Below are positions 11,512 to 28,061 of a stretch of DNA of 64,000 nucleotides, piece by piece (the first letter of the stretch is position 1; the number at the start of each line of letters is the position of its first letter). The position numbers and the translations under genes were made by a program. The notes under the pieces are model-generated. The model searched no databases and had not been told where the DNA came from. It worked only from the letters and a program-made list of their open reading frames with translations. The stretch spans positions 327,379 through 391,378 of the forward strand of contig NOWV01000066.1 in assembly GCA_003344405.1 (NCBI GenBank), in the 5' to 3' direction. This stretch comes from Trichoplax sp. H2. Lineage: Eukaryota > Placozoa > Uniplacotomia > Trichoplacea.

Positions 11512-14500
11512 TTATAGTTTCCCTGTTTGTAGTAGGCGTAGAGCTTTCTGTAAGTTTTCTATTGCAGTTGGGGTGTCTTCATATTGTAGAGCACTGATAG
11601 CATAGCGACAAAATTTCTGTGCTTTATCGCTGTCTTGCGGTGACAAAGTAACGCCAGTATTTGAACTAGTCGGGGCAACATTGACATTGCCAGTCGCTGC
11701 TGCGGTGTTGTCATAACTTGAAGGCGTTGGCATAGTATAATTCTGTGTACTAGGTTGTTGGGGTGGAAAATTTGCTTCATTAAAGCTAGGATTGGAAGGT
11801 GACGGCATATCATACTCAGTATTAAATCCAGGGGCAGGAGGATTTGATGGCATGTTTGTATTGTTGCTAGTAAAGCTATCAGAAGGAGGGGGTACTTGAT
11901 TGAAATCTCCAAATTCACTAAATGGGTCCTCATCTCCACCTACTGGACCAGGTATAGGTGTCTCACCACTTTTCAGACATTTAGCAATATAAGCTGCTTT
12001 CCATTTAGCGTATTTTTTGTTTCTTTGCACCTATTTAAAAGTGATCAATCAAAATCCATTCATGAGTGGATTGATGGCAAGAAACTAGAGCATTTGTGAG
12101 GCAGTATTTAATTTAATGTAGTTTACAAATTGATGGATGAGCTAATGATAAGATATTAGGGCATTTATGTAGCTATATTCAACTTATTTTATAAATTCAT
12201 GAATAAGCTGACAATAAAGTATCAGGGTAGTTATGAGGGAATGTTCAACTGTAAATTCATGAGTGAGTTGACGACAAGGCATTAGTGGATTTATGAGGCA
12301 ATGTTTAGGTTATTTTATAAAATTTATGAATGACTTCATGACGAGGTATTTGGAGGATTTATGAGGCAATATTTAGGTTATTTTATNNNNNNNNNNNNNN
12401 NNNNNNCAGTATTAAATCCAGGGGCAGGAGGATTTGATGGCATGTTTGTATTGTTGCTAGTAAAGCTATCAGAAGGAGGGGGTACTTGATTGAAATCTCC
12501 AAATTCACTAAATGGGTCATCATCTCCACCTACTGGACCAGGTATAGGTGCCTCACCACTTTTTAGACATTTAGCAATATAAGCTGCTTTCCATTTAGCG
12601 TATTTTTTGTTTCTTTGCACCTATTTAAAAGTGATCAATCAAAATCCATTCATGAGTGGATTGATGGCAAGAAACTAGATCATTTGTGAGGCAGTATTTA
12701 ATTTAATGTAGCTATATTCAACTTATTTTATAAATTCATGAATAAGCTGACAATAAAGTATCAGGGTATTTATGAGGGAATGTTCAACTGTAAATTCATG
12801 AGTGAGTTGATGACGAAGCGTCACGGCATTTGCGAGACACTGGCCAACTTATTTTATCAATTTATGAGTGAGTTGATAACGAGACATTAGTGGATTTAAG
12901 AGGCAATGTTTAGAGGTTATTTTGTAAATTCATGAGTGAGTTGATGACGAAGTGTCAGGGCATATGCGAGGCACTGGTCAATTTATTTTTATCAATTCAT
13001 GAGTGAGTTGATGACAAGGCATTAGTGGATTTATGAGGCAATATTTAGGTTATTTTATAAAATTTATGAATGACTTCATGACGAGGTATTTGGAGGATTT
13101 ATGAGGCAATATTTAGGTCATTTTATAAAATTTATGAATAGCTTCATGACGAGGTATTTAGAGGATTTATGAGGCAATATTTAGGTTATTTTATAAAATT
13201 TATGAATGTCTTCATGACGAGGTATTTAGAGGATTTATGAGGCAATATTTAGGTTATTTTATAAAATTTATGAATGTCTTCATGACGAGGTACTTAGAAC
13301 ATTTATGAGGCAATATTTAACATATTTTATAAATTTACGAGCGGGTTGATAATAAGGTATTAGTGTATTATTTCGAGGCAATGTTTAACTTGTTTTATAA
13401 ATTCACGAGTGAGTTGATAAGAAGGTATTAGGGCATTACGAGGCAGTATTTTAACTTAGTTGATCAATTCATATGTGAGTTGATGACAAGAACATTAAAG
13501 TGTTTATGAAGCAATATTCAATTTAACTTATTCTATAAGTTGATGAGTGAGCGATAACAAGACATTAGGGCGTATGTAAAGCCATGCTGAATGTAACTTA
13601 TACTATCAATGGATGGGTGAGATGATGATGGCAAGGCATCAAGGCATTAATGGTGCAATATTCAATTTATGGTCACTATTCATCGTCCAATTGAAGGAAT
13701 TTTATTTCTTGTTGACGATGATGAATCGCAGTGGAAAAAATTTTCCACACTTTTCAAGGTGTATTTTTTCATGTGGTTATATAAATGGATGAGGATGTTG
13801 ACAAGGATGGATACCTTTTACCTTTTACTGTACGACATCGAATTTGAAATTTATTCAGTCATGAAGCTATCTTACCTCATCGGTCAATTCACCAAATAAT
13901 GTCAACATTTCAAAGATGAGCGAAGCTGTATAAAAGGCTTTGATTACATTCCTATTATAAGATGATATTCTCTGTTATAGCGATATTGGATCGATCGAAG
14001 CGTATTATTATTATTATTGCTTTCGTTTACGCATTACTTATTAAATCGAGACGCTCTATCTTCTGTATCGGCATGTAGAAATAGTTTCATAGCAATATTT
14101 TCAACATGAGCCTGGCCAGCCACTTCGTTGGTTATTGCTTCGTTACCGCTTGATTTAATCTAAAAGAAGAGATCAACATGAGTAGTACTCGACTTGATTG
14201 TATCCGTTGTTCATTATCCATGACACTAGATTATTTCTTACTCCTTCCATTCCATCCATCAAGGTCATTAAGAATTTTTTCACTTCGATGTTTTTAGTGC
14301 TTTGTTTCAAGCCATTTTGAACGACATATAATTGGGCTATGTGGGAAAAGCGAAGACATCATGATGCTATCATGGATAACTCTATTTATATTATCTTATC
14401 CTACAAGTATTCTTGTAGCTTACCATAGTAGCAGATGACAGGATCTCTTTTGGAAAATTCCAAGCTAATCTTGTAAAGAGGTAAGAGAGTTTTCAATTCG

Positions 14501-14520
14501 GCTGGGCACTGCGATGCCAT
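11512..14520 (-). CDS. VTA1: VTA1/LIP5, VPS4 activator of the ESCRT pathway
   Basis: Cofactor that stimulates the VPS4 ATPase during ESCRT-III disassembly at endosomes. Exons on the minus strand: 14520-14424, 14336-14242, 14159-14038, 13951-13876, 12030-11512. All phases fit and give 302 residues, close to the human 307. The N-terminal MIT-like part reads KRDPVICYY, QLYVVQNGLK, EAIT and AFYTASLIFEMLTLFGELTD. The last exon begins at a GTG valine codon after an acceptor, reads KYAKWKAAYIAKCLKSGETP, passes through a Pro/Ser/Asn-rich linker and ends in the VSL dimerisation domain (FCRYAISALQYEDTPTAIEN) that binds VPS4. The last intron holds a minisatellite, a 20-N gap and a second partial copy of the last exon. 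The start ATG at 14520 is followed at once by a good reading frame. Convergent with ADCY9, divergent from RBBP4. Confidence 0.95.
12387..12406. other. Assembly gap 2 (20 N)
   Basis: Run of 20 N inside the last VTA1 intron. Sequence right of the gap (from 12407) restarts at a point equivalent to 11817, inside the last coding exon. Confidence 1.
12407..12620 (-). pseudogene. Second, partial copy of the last VTA1 exon
   Basis: Repeats the 5' 214 bp of the last VTA1 exon (11817-12030), 590 bp away, with the same acceptor. It differs at protein level by T to A in GETP and E to D in GGDEDP. It is cut by the N gap, so its VSL domain is missing. It may be an allelic copy placed in tandem by the assembler, or a real exon duplication; I favour the former because the intron repeat is duplicated with it. 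Confidence 0.75.
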
Positions 14521-15585
14521 TTTGCCTTGGCTTCTGCTCTACTAGTCCCAGTCCAGTACCGCTTGGAGGAATGAAGTGCAAGCGATGACGTCATGGAAAG
14601 ATGCACTTGCGTAGTAGCGTGAGATTTCCGAGCAGCTGGATAGTACGACTACGCTCGAGCTTGATTTTATGTAGTCCTGTACCAACATTGGCTACAGTTT
14701 CAGTACTATGGCTAGTAGTATGGCTAGAAAAATGATCAACTTGGTCACTTGGGCTTGCGTACTGTCTAGTATTGGAGTGGTGCACTTTGGCGGTCTCTAC
14801 TTGAGGTATTTTACCTTTATTTTTAGGCAATCCTGTGTACAGTAGAGTAGTTTGCTGTGCCATCATTGGATTTCTTTCTTCTTTCTTTCCTTTTGATTGA
14901 CTTCTACAACCATATTACAAACTGTCATGGACGACGCTACAGTGTACAGTGTACACTTGTGCTGGAACCATCCTGTCGTGTACTGTACACTTTACACTGT
15001 ATCCATGGTTGTACATGCGTATGGGCACTTAACCCAGTTGTACAGTTACTGTATAGTACTATCTCCAGTGAATAGCAACATGCGCATTGAAGGTTGGTAC
15101 TAACCCCGATTACTCAGATACTCAGCGTGCATAGCTTAACACGATGATACATTATTCTAGGAGTCTGTACCTCCAATTTCATGCGATTATTCAAAGAGTA
15201 AGACGTTGCACCAACGCAATGAAAGTGAGGTACTACCGTCTAAAAGCTTTTTCTGACTTGCGTCCATCTTCCTGCTGCGGCAGCCGACCACGCATGCGTA
15301 TCGCCAGCAGCCTTTGTATTGACTGACTTCAAACACTAGATTGCTCAACCTGTCTACACCGTACTGCCAGTACAGTACAGTAGACAGGATGAGCAATCTA
15401 GTAGTCAAAATTGGCAAGAATCTGCCAATATAGACGATAGTATCCAGTTTAGTACGATACACTATACAGTACAGTCCAGTCCAGGTCACTACAGTACTCA
15501 ACATGGTGAATGTACTGTACAATGTACTGTACTGTAATCCATTGTACTGTACAGTACTGTACTGTGGACAGTCACAGTACAGTAC
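14521..15585. other. Upstream region of VTA1, GTAC-rich
   Basis: Left part of the divergent VTA1/RBBP4 intergenic region. From about 14930 the sequence becomes rich in tgtacagt/actgtaca palindromic words, especially 15360-15590. No gene is seen; short open frames on both strands arise from these repeats. Confidence 0.6.
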
Positions 15586-16560
15586 ATCATTTCATTATAG
15601 CTGCATCCTCTGACCTGTCGTGATCACGTGAAGAGCTGCAGCGAGTGCGCAAAGCATCCAATTTGGCGGGTTGACAGCAAGTACAGTACATTGTACTGTA
15701 TACCAAGAATCTGCCCATACAGACGATAGTATCCAGTACTGTACTGTAGACTACACGAGATGGACTGTGGGTACCCACTTCAACCATCATTTCATTGTCT
15801 CTGCATCCTCTGACCTGTCGTGATCACGTGAAGAGCTGCAGCAAGTGCGCAAAGCATCCAATTTGGCGGGTTGACAGCAAGTACAGTACATTGTACTGCA
15901 TACCAAGAATCTGCCTATACAGTACAGTACATGTACAGTACAGACGATACTATCCAGTACTGTAGACTACAGGAGATGGACTGTGGCTACCCACTTCAAC
16001 CATCATTTCATTGTCTCTGCTGAACTGTCGCGATCACGTGAAGAGCTGCGGCGAGTGCGCAAAGCATCCAATTTGGCGGGTTGACAGAAAATGAGTGTAC
16101 ATTGTACAATGTACAGTACGTTAGTACAGTACATTGTACTGCATGCCCAAAATCTGCCCATACGGTACTGTACAGTACAGTACAGTACAGACGATACTAT
16201 CTAGTACAGTACTGTAGACTACACGAGATGACTGTGGCTACCCACTTCAACCATCATTTCATTGTCTCTGCTGAACTGTCGTGATCACGTGAAGAGCTGC
16301 GGCGAGTGCGCAAAGCATCCAATTTGGCGGGTTGACAGAAAATGAATGTACAATGTACAGTACGCTAGTACAGTACATTGTACCGCATGCCAAGAATCTG
16401 CTCATACAGACGATACTATCCAGTACTGTAGACTACAGGAGATGGACTGTGGCTATCCACTTCAACCATCATTTCATTGTCTCTGCTGAACTGTCGTGAT
16501 CACGTGAAGAGCTGCAGCAAGTGCGCAAAGCATCCAATTTGGCGGGTTGACAGAAAATTG
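15586..16560 (+). repeat. Five-fold tandem repeat carrying the RBBP4 promoter module
   Basis: Five copies (period about 200-250 bp) of a block reading tcattgtctctgc, ctgtcgtgatcacgtgaag, agctgc, gtgcgcaaagcatccaat and ttggcgggttgacag. CACGTG occurs at 15625, 15825, 16035, 16286 and 16501. TTTGGCGGG occurs at 15662, 15862, 16072, 16323 and 16538. Units are separated by variable stretches of tgtacagtac palindromes. The last copy runs to the RBBP4 ATG, so the repeated unit seems to be the core promoter of that gene. Confidence 0.92.
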
Positions 16561-16564
16561 CACA
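16493..16564 (+). promoter_or_regulatory. Proximal RBBP4 promoter with E-box and E2F-like site
   Basis: Contains the palindrome TCACGTGA (E-box core CACGTG at 16501-16506) and TTTGGCGGG (16538-16546), which matches the classical E2F site, 19 bp before the ATG. RBBP4 is a cell-cycle-linked chromatin gene, and E2F control is known for it in other animals. Function here is inferred from the motifs. Confidence 0.55.
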
Positions 16565-20285
<3,721 letters not shown>

Positions 20286-20453
20286 GGGTCTTTGGAACAG
20301 TAATATTATGCTCGATATTCTTCCTGTACAAAATACCTATGTACCTTCTCATCTATACCTGTCGCCGTAGCAATAATGTTCTACTGTTTGTATTAGATTA
20401 CATTCTAATTCTCGAAGATTGGTTACTGTGGATAATTTGTTCTATGTTTAACA

Positions 20454-20459
20454 AATAAA
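20454..20459 (+). promoter_or_regulatory. Likely poly(A) signal of RBBP4
   Basis: AATAAA 169 bp after the RBBP4 stop codon. Confidence 0.5.
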
Positions 20460-20699
20460 AGGAGATTGGCACATAAATTGAAAGAGCTTTCTCTTGCCTT
20501 TCTGTAAAATGTGTCTGGTGACATGGCTGTACATTTTAGTGTTATAGACATCAGAATATTACTTCATTGTTATCGTTGTCCTGATGGAAACTCTTTTATT
20601 TTGCAAAGAGAGAATCTAATCGTCTATAAGTAGTTTGTGATGCCGTTTAAGTTAATGCATATTGTATCACGCCATACTTGTTATGGATTGTATTTACTG

Positions 20700-22200
20700 T
20701 ACGTATGTATGGCAAAAAATACCAACTGGATTGAAATAATTCATTACAGTCAATTTTATGTCTAGCTAATAAGGTCCAAGACGTTCTTGCACTTGTAGAC
20801 GACTTCCTATTTGGTGGATGTTCTCATTTCTACCGATACAGGCACAAAGTATTGTAAGTAAGTGAACTGTCACTATCGTAGAAGAAGCCTTACTACGAAT
20901 GAAAAAAGCTTACAGGGTTTTCAATAGCTGATAGGAATGTCTAATTTAAGATTTGAGCACAATTTAAATAAATTCAGGAGAAGCTTTCTACGTACAGTAT
21001 GGAAAAGTTCTTTCCAGTGCTCAGGCGCTCCTGTATACAGTATACTGTTTATTACAGTACAACCATGCCATTTGAAGTCTAGCTAAGGCCATGAAGTTCG
21101 TACACAAGCAGATGATTGCTATTTGGCCAATATTTGTTGCTATTATTTTGGCAAGGATACTGTCGAGTTAGGCCATTTATGTTGATTTTCTGCAGCTCGA
21201 GCATGGTCCATTTAATGTATAGCTAATAAGGTCAAGGCGTCAACGGGATCAACTTTGATCCCGTTGCTGTACTTGCAGATGATTCCCCATGTAATCGATA
21301 TTGGTTGATATGATTACAGTACTTTGCTTATAGAAGTGTAGAGTATCTCTCGCCCTATCTCCTGTCGTAGAAGAAGCCATTCCGGGGATTGGAAAAGCTC
21401 TTGGGATTGTCTATATTGCCCAGGTGCAGTGTATATCACTATTCATTTGAAATGTAGTCAAGGCCAAGAGGTTGCTGCACATGCAGATGATTCTTATTTA
21501 GTAGAGCTTTATTGACGCTATTCTCTTGGCCATCATCGAGTTTGGTAATCAAGGTCTAATCTGTGGAAGAAACTCTTGCCTAGCATCTGTTGCATGGGAA
21601 AAGCTGCGATCATTTTTAGCAGCTATCCTATACTCCACAGTAGGCTAATCGCTTTTTCGTTTCTTCCACCCTATCAGCAGTCTAGTCTACAGTACATGCT
21701 CAAACATAAGCCACAACAGGCAGGAAATAACTGCGATCGAGTAGACCAAGTCGAAAGCAACCTCAGCTATTGACAGACTCGAGACGGCTGGAGGCTGGAG
21801 CTAATCGTCCACACCTGATGAGAAAAAGGTCAATCAAGGTCAATTAATGCCAACTAGTCTTGATCTTTGATCCTTCAATATTGGCAGAATCTTTCTTTCT
21901 ACCTAGACATCATCGATCTTGAAGTATTGTATGATTGCTGGTTGTTCCTTTACACCTTGCATCATCGAAATTAAAGGGATCAGCCATCGATTCAGCAGGA
22001 TATTAACTCATGTTTAGTAAACTCTACCTATCGTGTTATGAGCATGGCCATAACTGGAATCCCAATTGTAATGCTGTGGCATGGGAAGTTTTTCAGTTGA
22101 TTTTTTCAAAAGCTCTCCGCTTGTATTCGTCAATTCATGTAGCTGCCCATCTGGTTAGAATAATCTCGGTAAGTTCTCCATTGTAGCAATAGCAGGAGGT
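20700..22200. repeat. Diverged intergenic repeats, about 240 bp
   Basis: Recurring words in the same order include ctagctaataaggtc, ttgcacatgcagatgattc, tatttggtagat, cgtagaagaagcc and ggaaaagctc, with copies near 20755, 21070, 21215, 21450 and 21800. Identity is low and no coding frame is conserved. No gene is seen in 20460-24580. Confidence 0.6.
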
Positions 22201-22679
22201 ACATGGATTACATAACATGATTGATGGCGGATACGGGGCTGGACATGGTCAAGCATTTTTTCTTACAAGTTCTAGGTCAATAAGTGGCCGTATATCCTCG
22301 ATCAGAAAAATAAATGATGGCAGATTGCAATCGAAAATAACATCTTATCATTGTCACTATATCATCGCCAAGTCTTCAACTTTCAGTCGACCAACGATGC
22401 AGTTTGACTGTAGATCTAGACGATATTTTATGGATAGTATGATTTATAGTGCTTGCAGATGATGATGAAAGAATATCAAGACATCGCAGTAGCACAAAAA
22501 AAAATACTGGGGTGATGATCCATTTGTAACCGATTACTTTATCGTCCGATTTTCTACCTTGTACGGTAATAATAATATCGTCAAGCTCTCGCTCAATCGA
22601 GCAACTAATAGACGTTCTACAGTATAGCAAACTGTAGACCTATTCTACATTCGATTGATCCTATAGGATGATTTAAACA

Positions 22680-24320
22680 GCACAACTTAGTCGTTGTAGA
22701 CTGGTCGCAGATGATTGCTAGATACCCCAAGTGGTCTACTGTACCTATGACCTCTCAAGTAGAAACACCTTCCTTAACCCCTACTGTAAATAAAAAAAAA
22801 TTGCATCGTGCAGAAGATAGCATGCATTTTAGATCGCTCTTTTCTTTTTCTCAATTTCTTTTACTGAGATTTTTATTGAAGAGATTTCTGACTGTCCATT
22901 CCACGGATCACATAGGATGATTTCAATAGCTTAAGCTACTGTAGTCGTCGTCAACTTGCTGCAGATTAATGACTGTATACAGTACATATACACTATAATA
23001 ATTATTATTCTGGCTTGGCATCCTATGCCATCGCAACATCATTGCCAAGTTCTCAGCTTTGCGGAATGCGACTGTAGGAGTAGAATTTGTGGTCGAGAAT
23101 AGGCCTATCATACTGTGTTCTACATTTGATTGATCGCATTTTGCAAAATGACCGATTTCGCATCCGTTCTCGTTCATATATACAGTATGTATATATACGT
23201 GTATATATATATATAATTATGGCTTGGCATCCTATATCATCGCAACATCATTGGCAACTTCTCTCAGCTTTACAGAAGGCGACTTTAGGAGTAATGTCTG
23301 TAATAGAGTATAGACCAGGCATAGACCTACTCTGCTGTTTTCTATATTCGATTGATCGCATAGGATGATTTAGTTAATAAATAACACAAGCTAAGCATTG
23401 TAAACTTATCGCAGATTACCTGATATTCGACGTCATCGTAACATCATTATTGGCAGGTTTTTAGCTTTGCAGAAGCCAACATGGCAGTACTATTTGCTGT
23501 AGCGTATAGACCTAGTGTCTTCTACATTCGATTGATCACACAGAATGATTGAAATGGCTTAAGCTAGTCATGGTAAACTTGCCGCAGATGATTGCTTGAC
23601 ATCCTACGCCATCGTAGCATCATTAACAAGCTTTCAGCTTGACAGAAACCGACAATACTGTAGAGCACTATCGGGGATATTTAAATAGCTTAAGCTAGTC
23701 ATGGCAATCTTGTAATAGCTTATTGCCTGACTTTCTACCTCTTTGTAATATTAATGGGTAAATTTCCAGCTTTAGAGAAACCAGTAGTCCATCCAGCAGT
23801 ACAATACTATCGGGGACTATTCAAGTAAAAGTGTTATCCTTTTCCACTGTCTACTCCTCTCCCTCTCTCTCTCTTCCCTCTCTTCCCTCTCTTCCCTCTT
23901 TCAGCTTTACAGAAACCAACAACGAAGTATTTTATGCTGTAGAGTATACGCATGTAGACCTACCCTACATTCGATTGCTGGCACAGAATGATTCAATAGT
24001 ACATGCTAGCCATCATAATACTTGTTGTAGATTATTATATGACATTCCAAACGTATCGGGATAACTTTGCCAACTTTTATGCTTACAGAAACCGACGGTA
24101 GCGTACTGTATCCTGTAGGGTATAAACCTATTCTACATTCTATTCATCATATGATCCAAATGGATTGTAAAGGCGATGTTTAAAATGATACTGGGCTGGC
24201 CATAGTAAAAATGGCTTCATCGATCAGAGTAAATTATAACAGATTCATATCTGACATCCTACTACGGCATAATATCGCCAAGTTTTCAGCGTTAGAGAAA
24301 CCAACAGTAAAGTACATGAT
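22680..24320. repeat. Satellite-like array, about 200-230 bp unit
   Basis: Units contain gcagatgattgc, atcctacgccatcg, aacatcattgccaag, tttcagctttacagaaaccgac, gagtatagacctattctac and attcgattgatcgcata. About eight diverged copies are visible up to the TMEM135-like gene. A (TA)n stretch lies at about 23178-23214 and a CT-rich tract at 23850-23905. Confidence 0.75.
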
Positions 24321-24588
24321 AGACCTATTCCGCGTTCTGTTGATGGTATACGTTTTTAATACTGATTGGTTGTTTAATGATTGAATAATATATCAAGGTT
24401 ACCACTCTCTCGTATCCACACGACTGATCAATAGTATTTAACAGCTGATTTTGGATGGAGTAAGATATCAAAAAGTAAAGCAATGAAGATACTGTAGTTT
24501 GCATCCAATATCCCTCAGCTGATTGCATAAAATAGCTCCTAATGATCATTACTGAATCATTCTAATCACAAATTATTATCATTTTTAG

Positions 24589-27500
24589 AATCCATCGGGA
24601 GTATGGAAAGAAGGGATTGGTCGATTTCTGCTCAAATTAATCTCTGCGATCTTACGTTCCAGCCTTTTCTTGGGCTTGAATGGTTCTTTATTTATCGTCT
24701 TTTTTTGCCGGTTGAGGTAACAATCTTTAAGATAGTCACTATGTCGACATACTATTAAAATTGGATTTTCAAAGATTATCATGATTGACACTGAAACCTC
24801 TCCTATACTATTTTAAAAGTTGCGTTGCATCTTAATGACCTGTCCTAGCAGAACTATATAACCATCCGTTCTAATTATTGTGTATTTAACTTGAAGATCT
24901 ACAAGCAATAAAAAATGGTTTGTTTTTTATCTTACCTATTTCAGAGGCTTATTAGGATATTTTACCTATCCTACCATCGCTTTCTTGCCTGGTCTACTAT
25001 CGAGTGCCATAGCAGTCCAGTTTGAAAGAGATACTAGGTATACACCTTAAAGTACTTTTAAGATGATCAACGGACTGTCATCAATACTTTCCAATTGAAA
25101 TGAACACAATATAAAATAATTTATCTGGTATTTGATGTCACTGTAGTCTAGAATATCGTCTTTTTGTCTAATTTAAAAATTTCCAGAAAAAGGAATCGAA
25201 TTTTGAAAAGCAAATCTTCACGAATTACATATTGTAGTACAATAACCTGACCGTGAAAGAATATATTTAACCGTTCAGTATTATTAGACTTGTAACAGGA
25301 GTATTGAATAGCAAAAGGCCAAATTAATGAGTGCAATCAGCTAATTTATTAGGGCTACTTTTAATCAGTCGTGAATATAAATTTGATATCGACTGCTTTC
25401 TAACAGTCGATTTGATATCGTAACGATATCCATCTATTATTGCTATGCCATAACCAAAGCTTCGATGGCAACTTGGATTTAAATTGGAATAAAATACGAT
25501 AGAAAAATGTACAGTAAAATTCGTAGTACTCAGCTGTTTAAAAGTAGATTTGCGTATGTAGTCACGATCATCTTGTTACACAATCATAGATTGTGTGTTA
25601 GTAATAAATCTTTTTATACCCTTGAAATTTGTTAATATGACGTTACTATTATTAAAACTCATAGCAGAATAATCTATCCATTTTCTATTACGTTTAGGGT
25701 ACCTATGCTTGCTTTGTACCTGACTAACCTGGTAGGCAGTGATAATCATGCTAATAATTCTGTACTGATTCTCTGAATAGTATTTTTAAAATAGAGAATA
25801 ACTACCCTTAAACTGATAGCTTTGATTGCATTGAACAGTTATGTAAATTTCACGTTATACTCACTTCGTATGCTAAACTATTTTCTACAATAGTCATTAG
25901 GAACATTATTTAACACTCTTGTATCGCTTGGCATCACTAATGGCATACCTTATGGAGATGTAAGTATGATACACTATTTTGTAATGGATGTGATGAATCC
26001 GCTCATATGTAGTTCGAAGTTATCTTATAATAAAATACCCTTACTATAAAATAGAATAACTCCTAGTAGAAAAGAAGTTACTGTAATCCTTGACAAACTG
26101 ATTTATATCGATAATATTCTTCAGTGCATTTAACAAATTTACATTATAGCAATCAACATTATAACAAAGGTTTTTTATCTTATATTAATAACAGGTTATC
26201 ATCTTCTGCATAGCTACTGCTAGTTTAATGTATCTTTACAGGTAAATGCCCAAAATAGTGTATTGTTCTGTTCTATTCCACCTGGATGCTATAAAAAAAC
26301 TTGTAACCATAAGACAGACATTTCAATTAATGTGCTGTATTTCCTCTGTTGCAATTACTAGAAAACGTGTTGGATTGGGCCCATCATTAAAATCATTAAT
26401 CAAGTATAATATTGCTTACACGAGCATAAGCTATTTCAATAAAGTTACTATCGATTTACTGATATGGACTACGTTGTAACATTAATCTGATTGAAATTAT
26501 TACCATTTACAGATTTTTCATCGGCCAAGATAAATACGAAGATAATCAACTTAATGTTGAACCTTACAATTTACCGGTCATTGGATTGATACAACAATCG
26601 TATGACGGATATATTTTAATATTTAAATTGGACAGTTTTCGAAAGATATTAAGTTAATAATGCTGTACTAATACAGTATTACTCCGATCTTATGTCTGCA
26701 CTTTAGTATCAATAAATTGTATAATTATCCAATCCTTGGTAGGATTACCTTTACCCTTCAGGTATTATATATATATATATTAATTATTGATCACTAGTGG
26801 CGATAGTTTGTTTGACAAGAAATATTAAATTACCATATTTACATAATTTATCTTAATAATGTATAGGGTTTCTTGCGAGGATTTTCCACTGGCTTTGCTA
26901 TTTCCTCGTTGTTTGCAATTTTTAAAAATATGAAACAGTTGGGTCGCAATCCAGGTACACTAAAACTACGTTGTTGTATAGACTTAACTGTAGGTTACTA
27001 TCGAATTAACTAGCAATTTTAATGCAATTGCAGCCAGAGTTATTCAAGCCATTTTTAGCAAGAAAAATATGGGTTTACCAATGTTTCTGGGCTCCTTAGT
27101 TGGCATATATAAGGTTCTGAAAAATAGTTAATTTTGATCAAGCAATAATAGCAAGACGTAGTTTCTCACTATTCCAATGCGTTTATACTAACTGTAACAT
27201 TATCATTTTTTAAATATTCTTACTGATACCCTAGGCCGTCACTTCATTCCTACATTGGTTGCATGGAAAACATTCTGAATGGCATGGCGCTTTAGCAGGT
27301 AATCATTATCTAAAGAGTCATGTTAAAAATAAGTTGAATACAATAGTGATTAAACCTACAGCTGTAAAAAAAAGTAACAATTCCCTATTCGTATTCTAGG
27401 TGGCCTTTGTGGTACTTCCTTAGTATTCTATAGAAGTGGTACTATCGCATTATATTTTCTACTTAAATCACTAGAGGTAAACTTGATGATGTTATTTCTT

Positions 27501-28061
27501 TTTATTTGGTGTCATTCTTTAGCTATTACAATAATAACTCTCATACTGTGCGATTTGACTTTATTTTTTAGGCCTATTATAAATTAGGCATAGATTATGG
27601 GCACCTCCCCAGCATAAAACATTTCGATATTGCCCTATACTCACTTGCAACAGCAATTGTTTTCAATTATGTAAGTAGCACATCAGTACAGCGATAACGT
27701 GAAAAATGTGAGCTAACTATTTATTTCAAAATCAATTTTAAATATGCAAAAATATTAGGCGATTATATCCCCACAATATTTGCGCGGAAGTTACCAACGT
27801 TTCATTGTTCAGGTTACCAAAGACAGGTACGTCTAACTAAATCCAGTAGTTATACTGTTTGAATAACATAGTGAGTCAAACTATAAATGTTTATGTGGGT
27901 ACATGAATATTATTGTTATGGTATAAAACATTGTAGTAGTTAAGTGTTATTCGATGGCTCATACATAGATTGTTAAATTAATTCATAATTTTTTATTAAT
28001 TAGGGTTACTATAATATCCGGAAATATGACTAAAGCATTACAAGCTGCATTTGCTAAATAA
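24589..28061 (+). CDS. TMEM135: TMEM135-like membrane protein (5' end missing)
   Basis: TMEM135 is a multi-pass protein linked to peroxisomes, mitochondrial fission and lipid handling. Exons read here: 24589-24716, 24945-25037, 25894-25959, 26195-26241, 26513 to about 26580, 26867-26954, 27034-27113, 27235-27298, 27400-27476, 27572-27670, 27759-27826, 28004-28061. Family blocks in order: LLKLISAILRSSLFLGLNGS, IAFLPGLLSSAIAVQFER, VIIFCIATASLMYLYRFFIG, GFLRGFSTGFAI, GLPMFLGSLVGIYKAVTSFL, GTSLVFYRSGTIALYFLLKS and IISPQYLRGSYQRF, aligning well with human TMEM135. Gaps in the model: the N-terminal Cys-rich exon was not found, the junction 25037/25894 is out of phase (phase 2 into phase 0), and the donor of the exon at 26513 is unclear. 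One or two small exons are therefore missing. From 26867 to the stop all phases agree. Confidence 0.85.

Larger units (their letters stand above)
12100..13660. repeat. Minisatellite in the last VTA1 intron
   Basis: Many diverged copies of a roughly 60-70 bp unit contain gaggcaatatttaggttat, ttcatgagtgagttgatgac and aggtatt. The most regular units lie at 13030-13320. Copies are present on both sides of gap 2, so true copy number is unknown. Confidence 0.88.

Noticed and set aside
26246-26479. Plus-strand frame inside the TMEM135-like gene
   Set aside because: Lies in an intron between exons ending at 26241 and starting at 26513; it begins just past the donor and has no family match.
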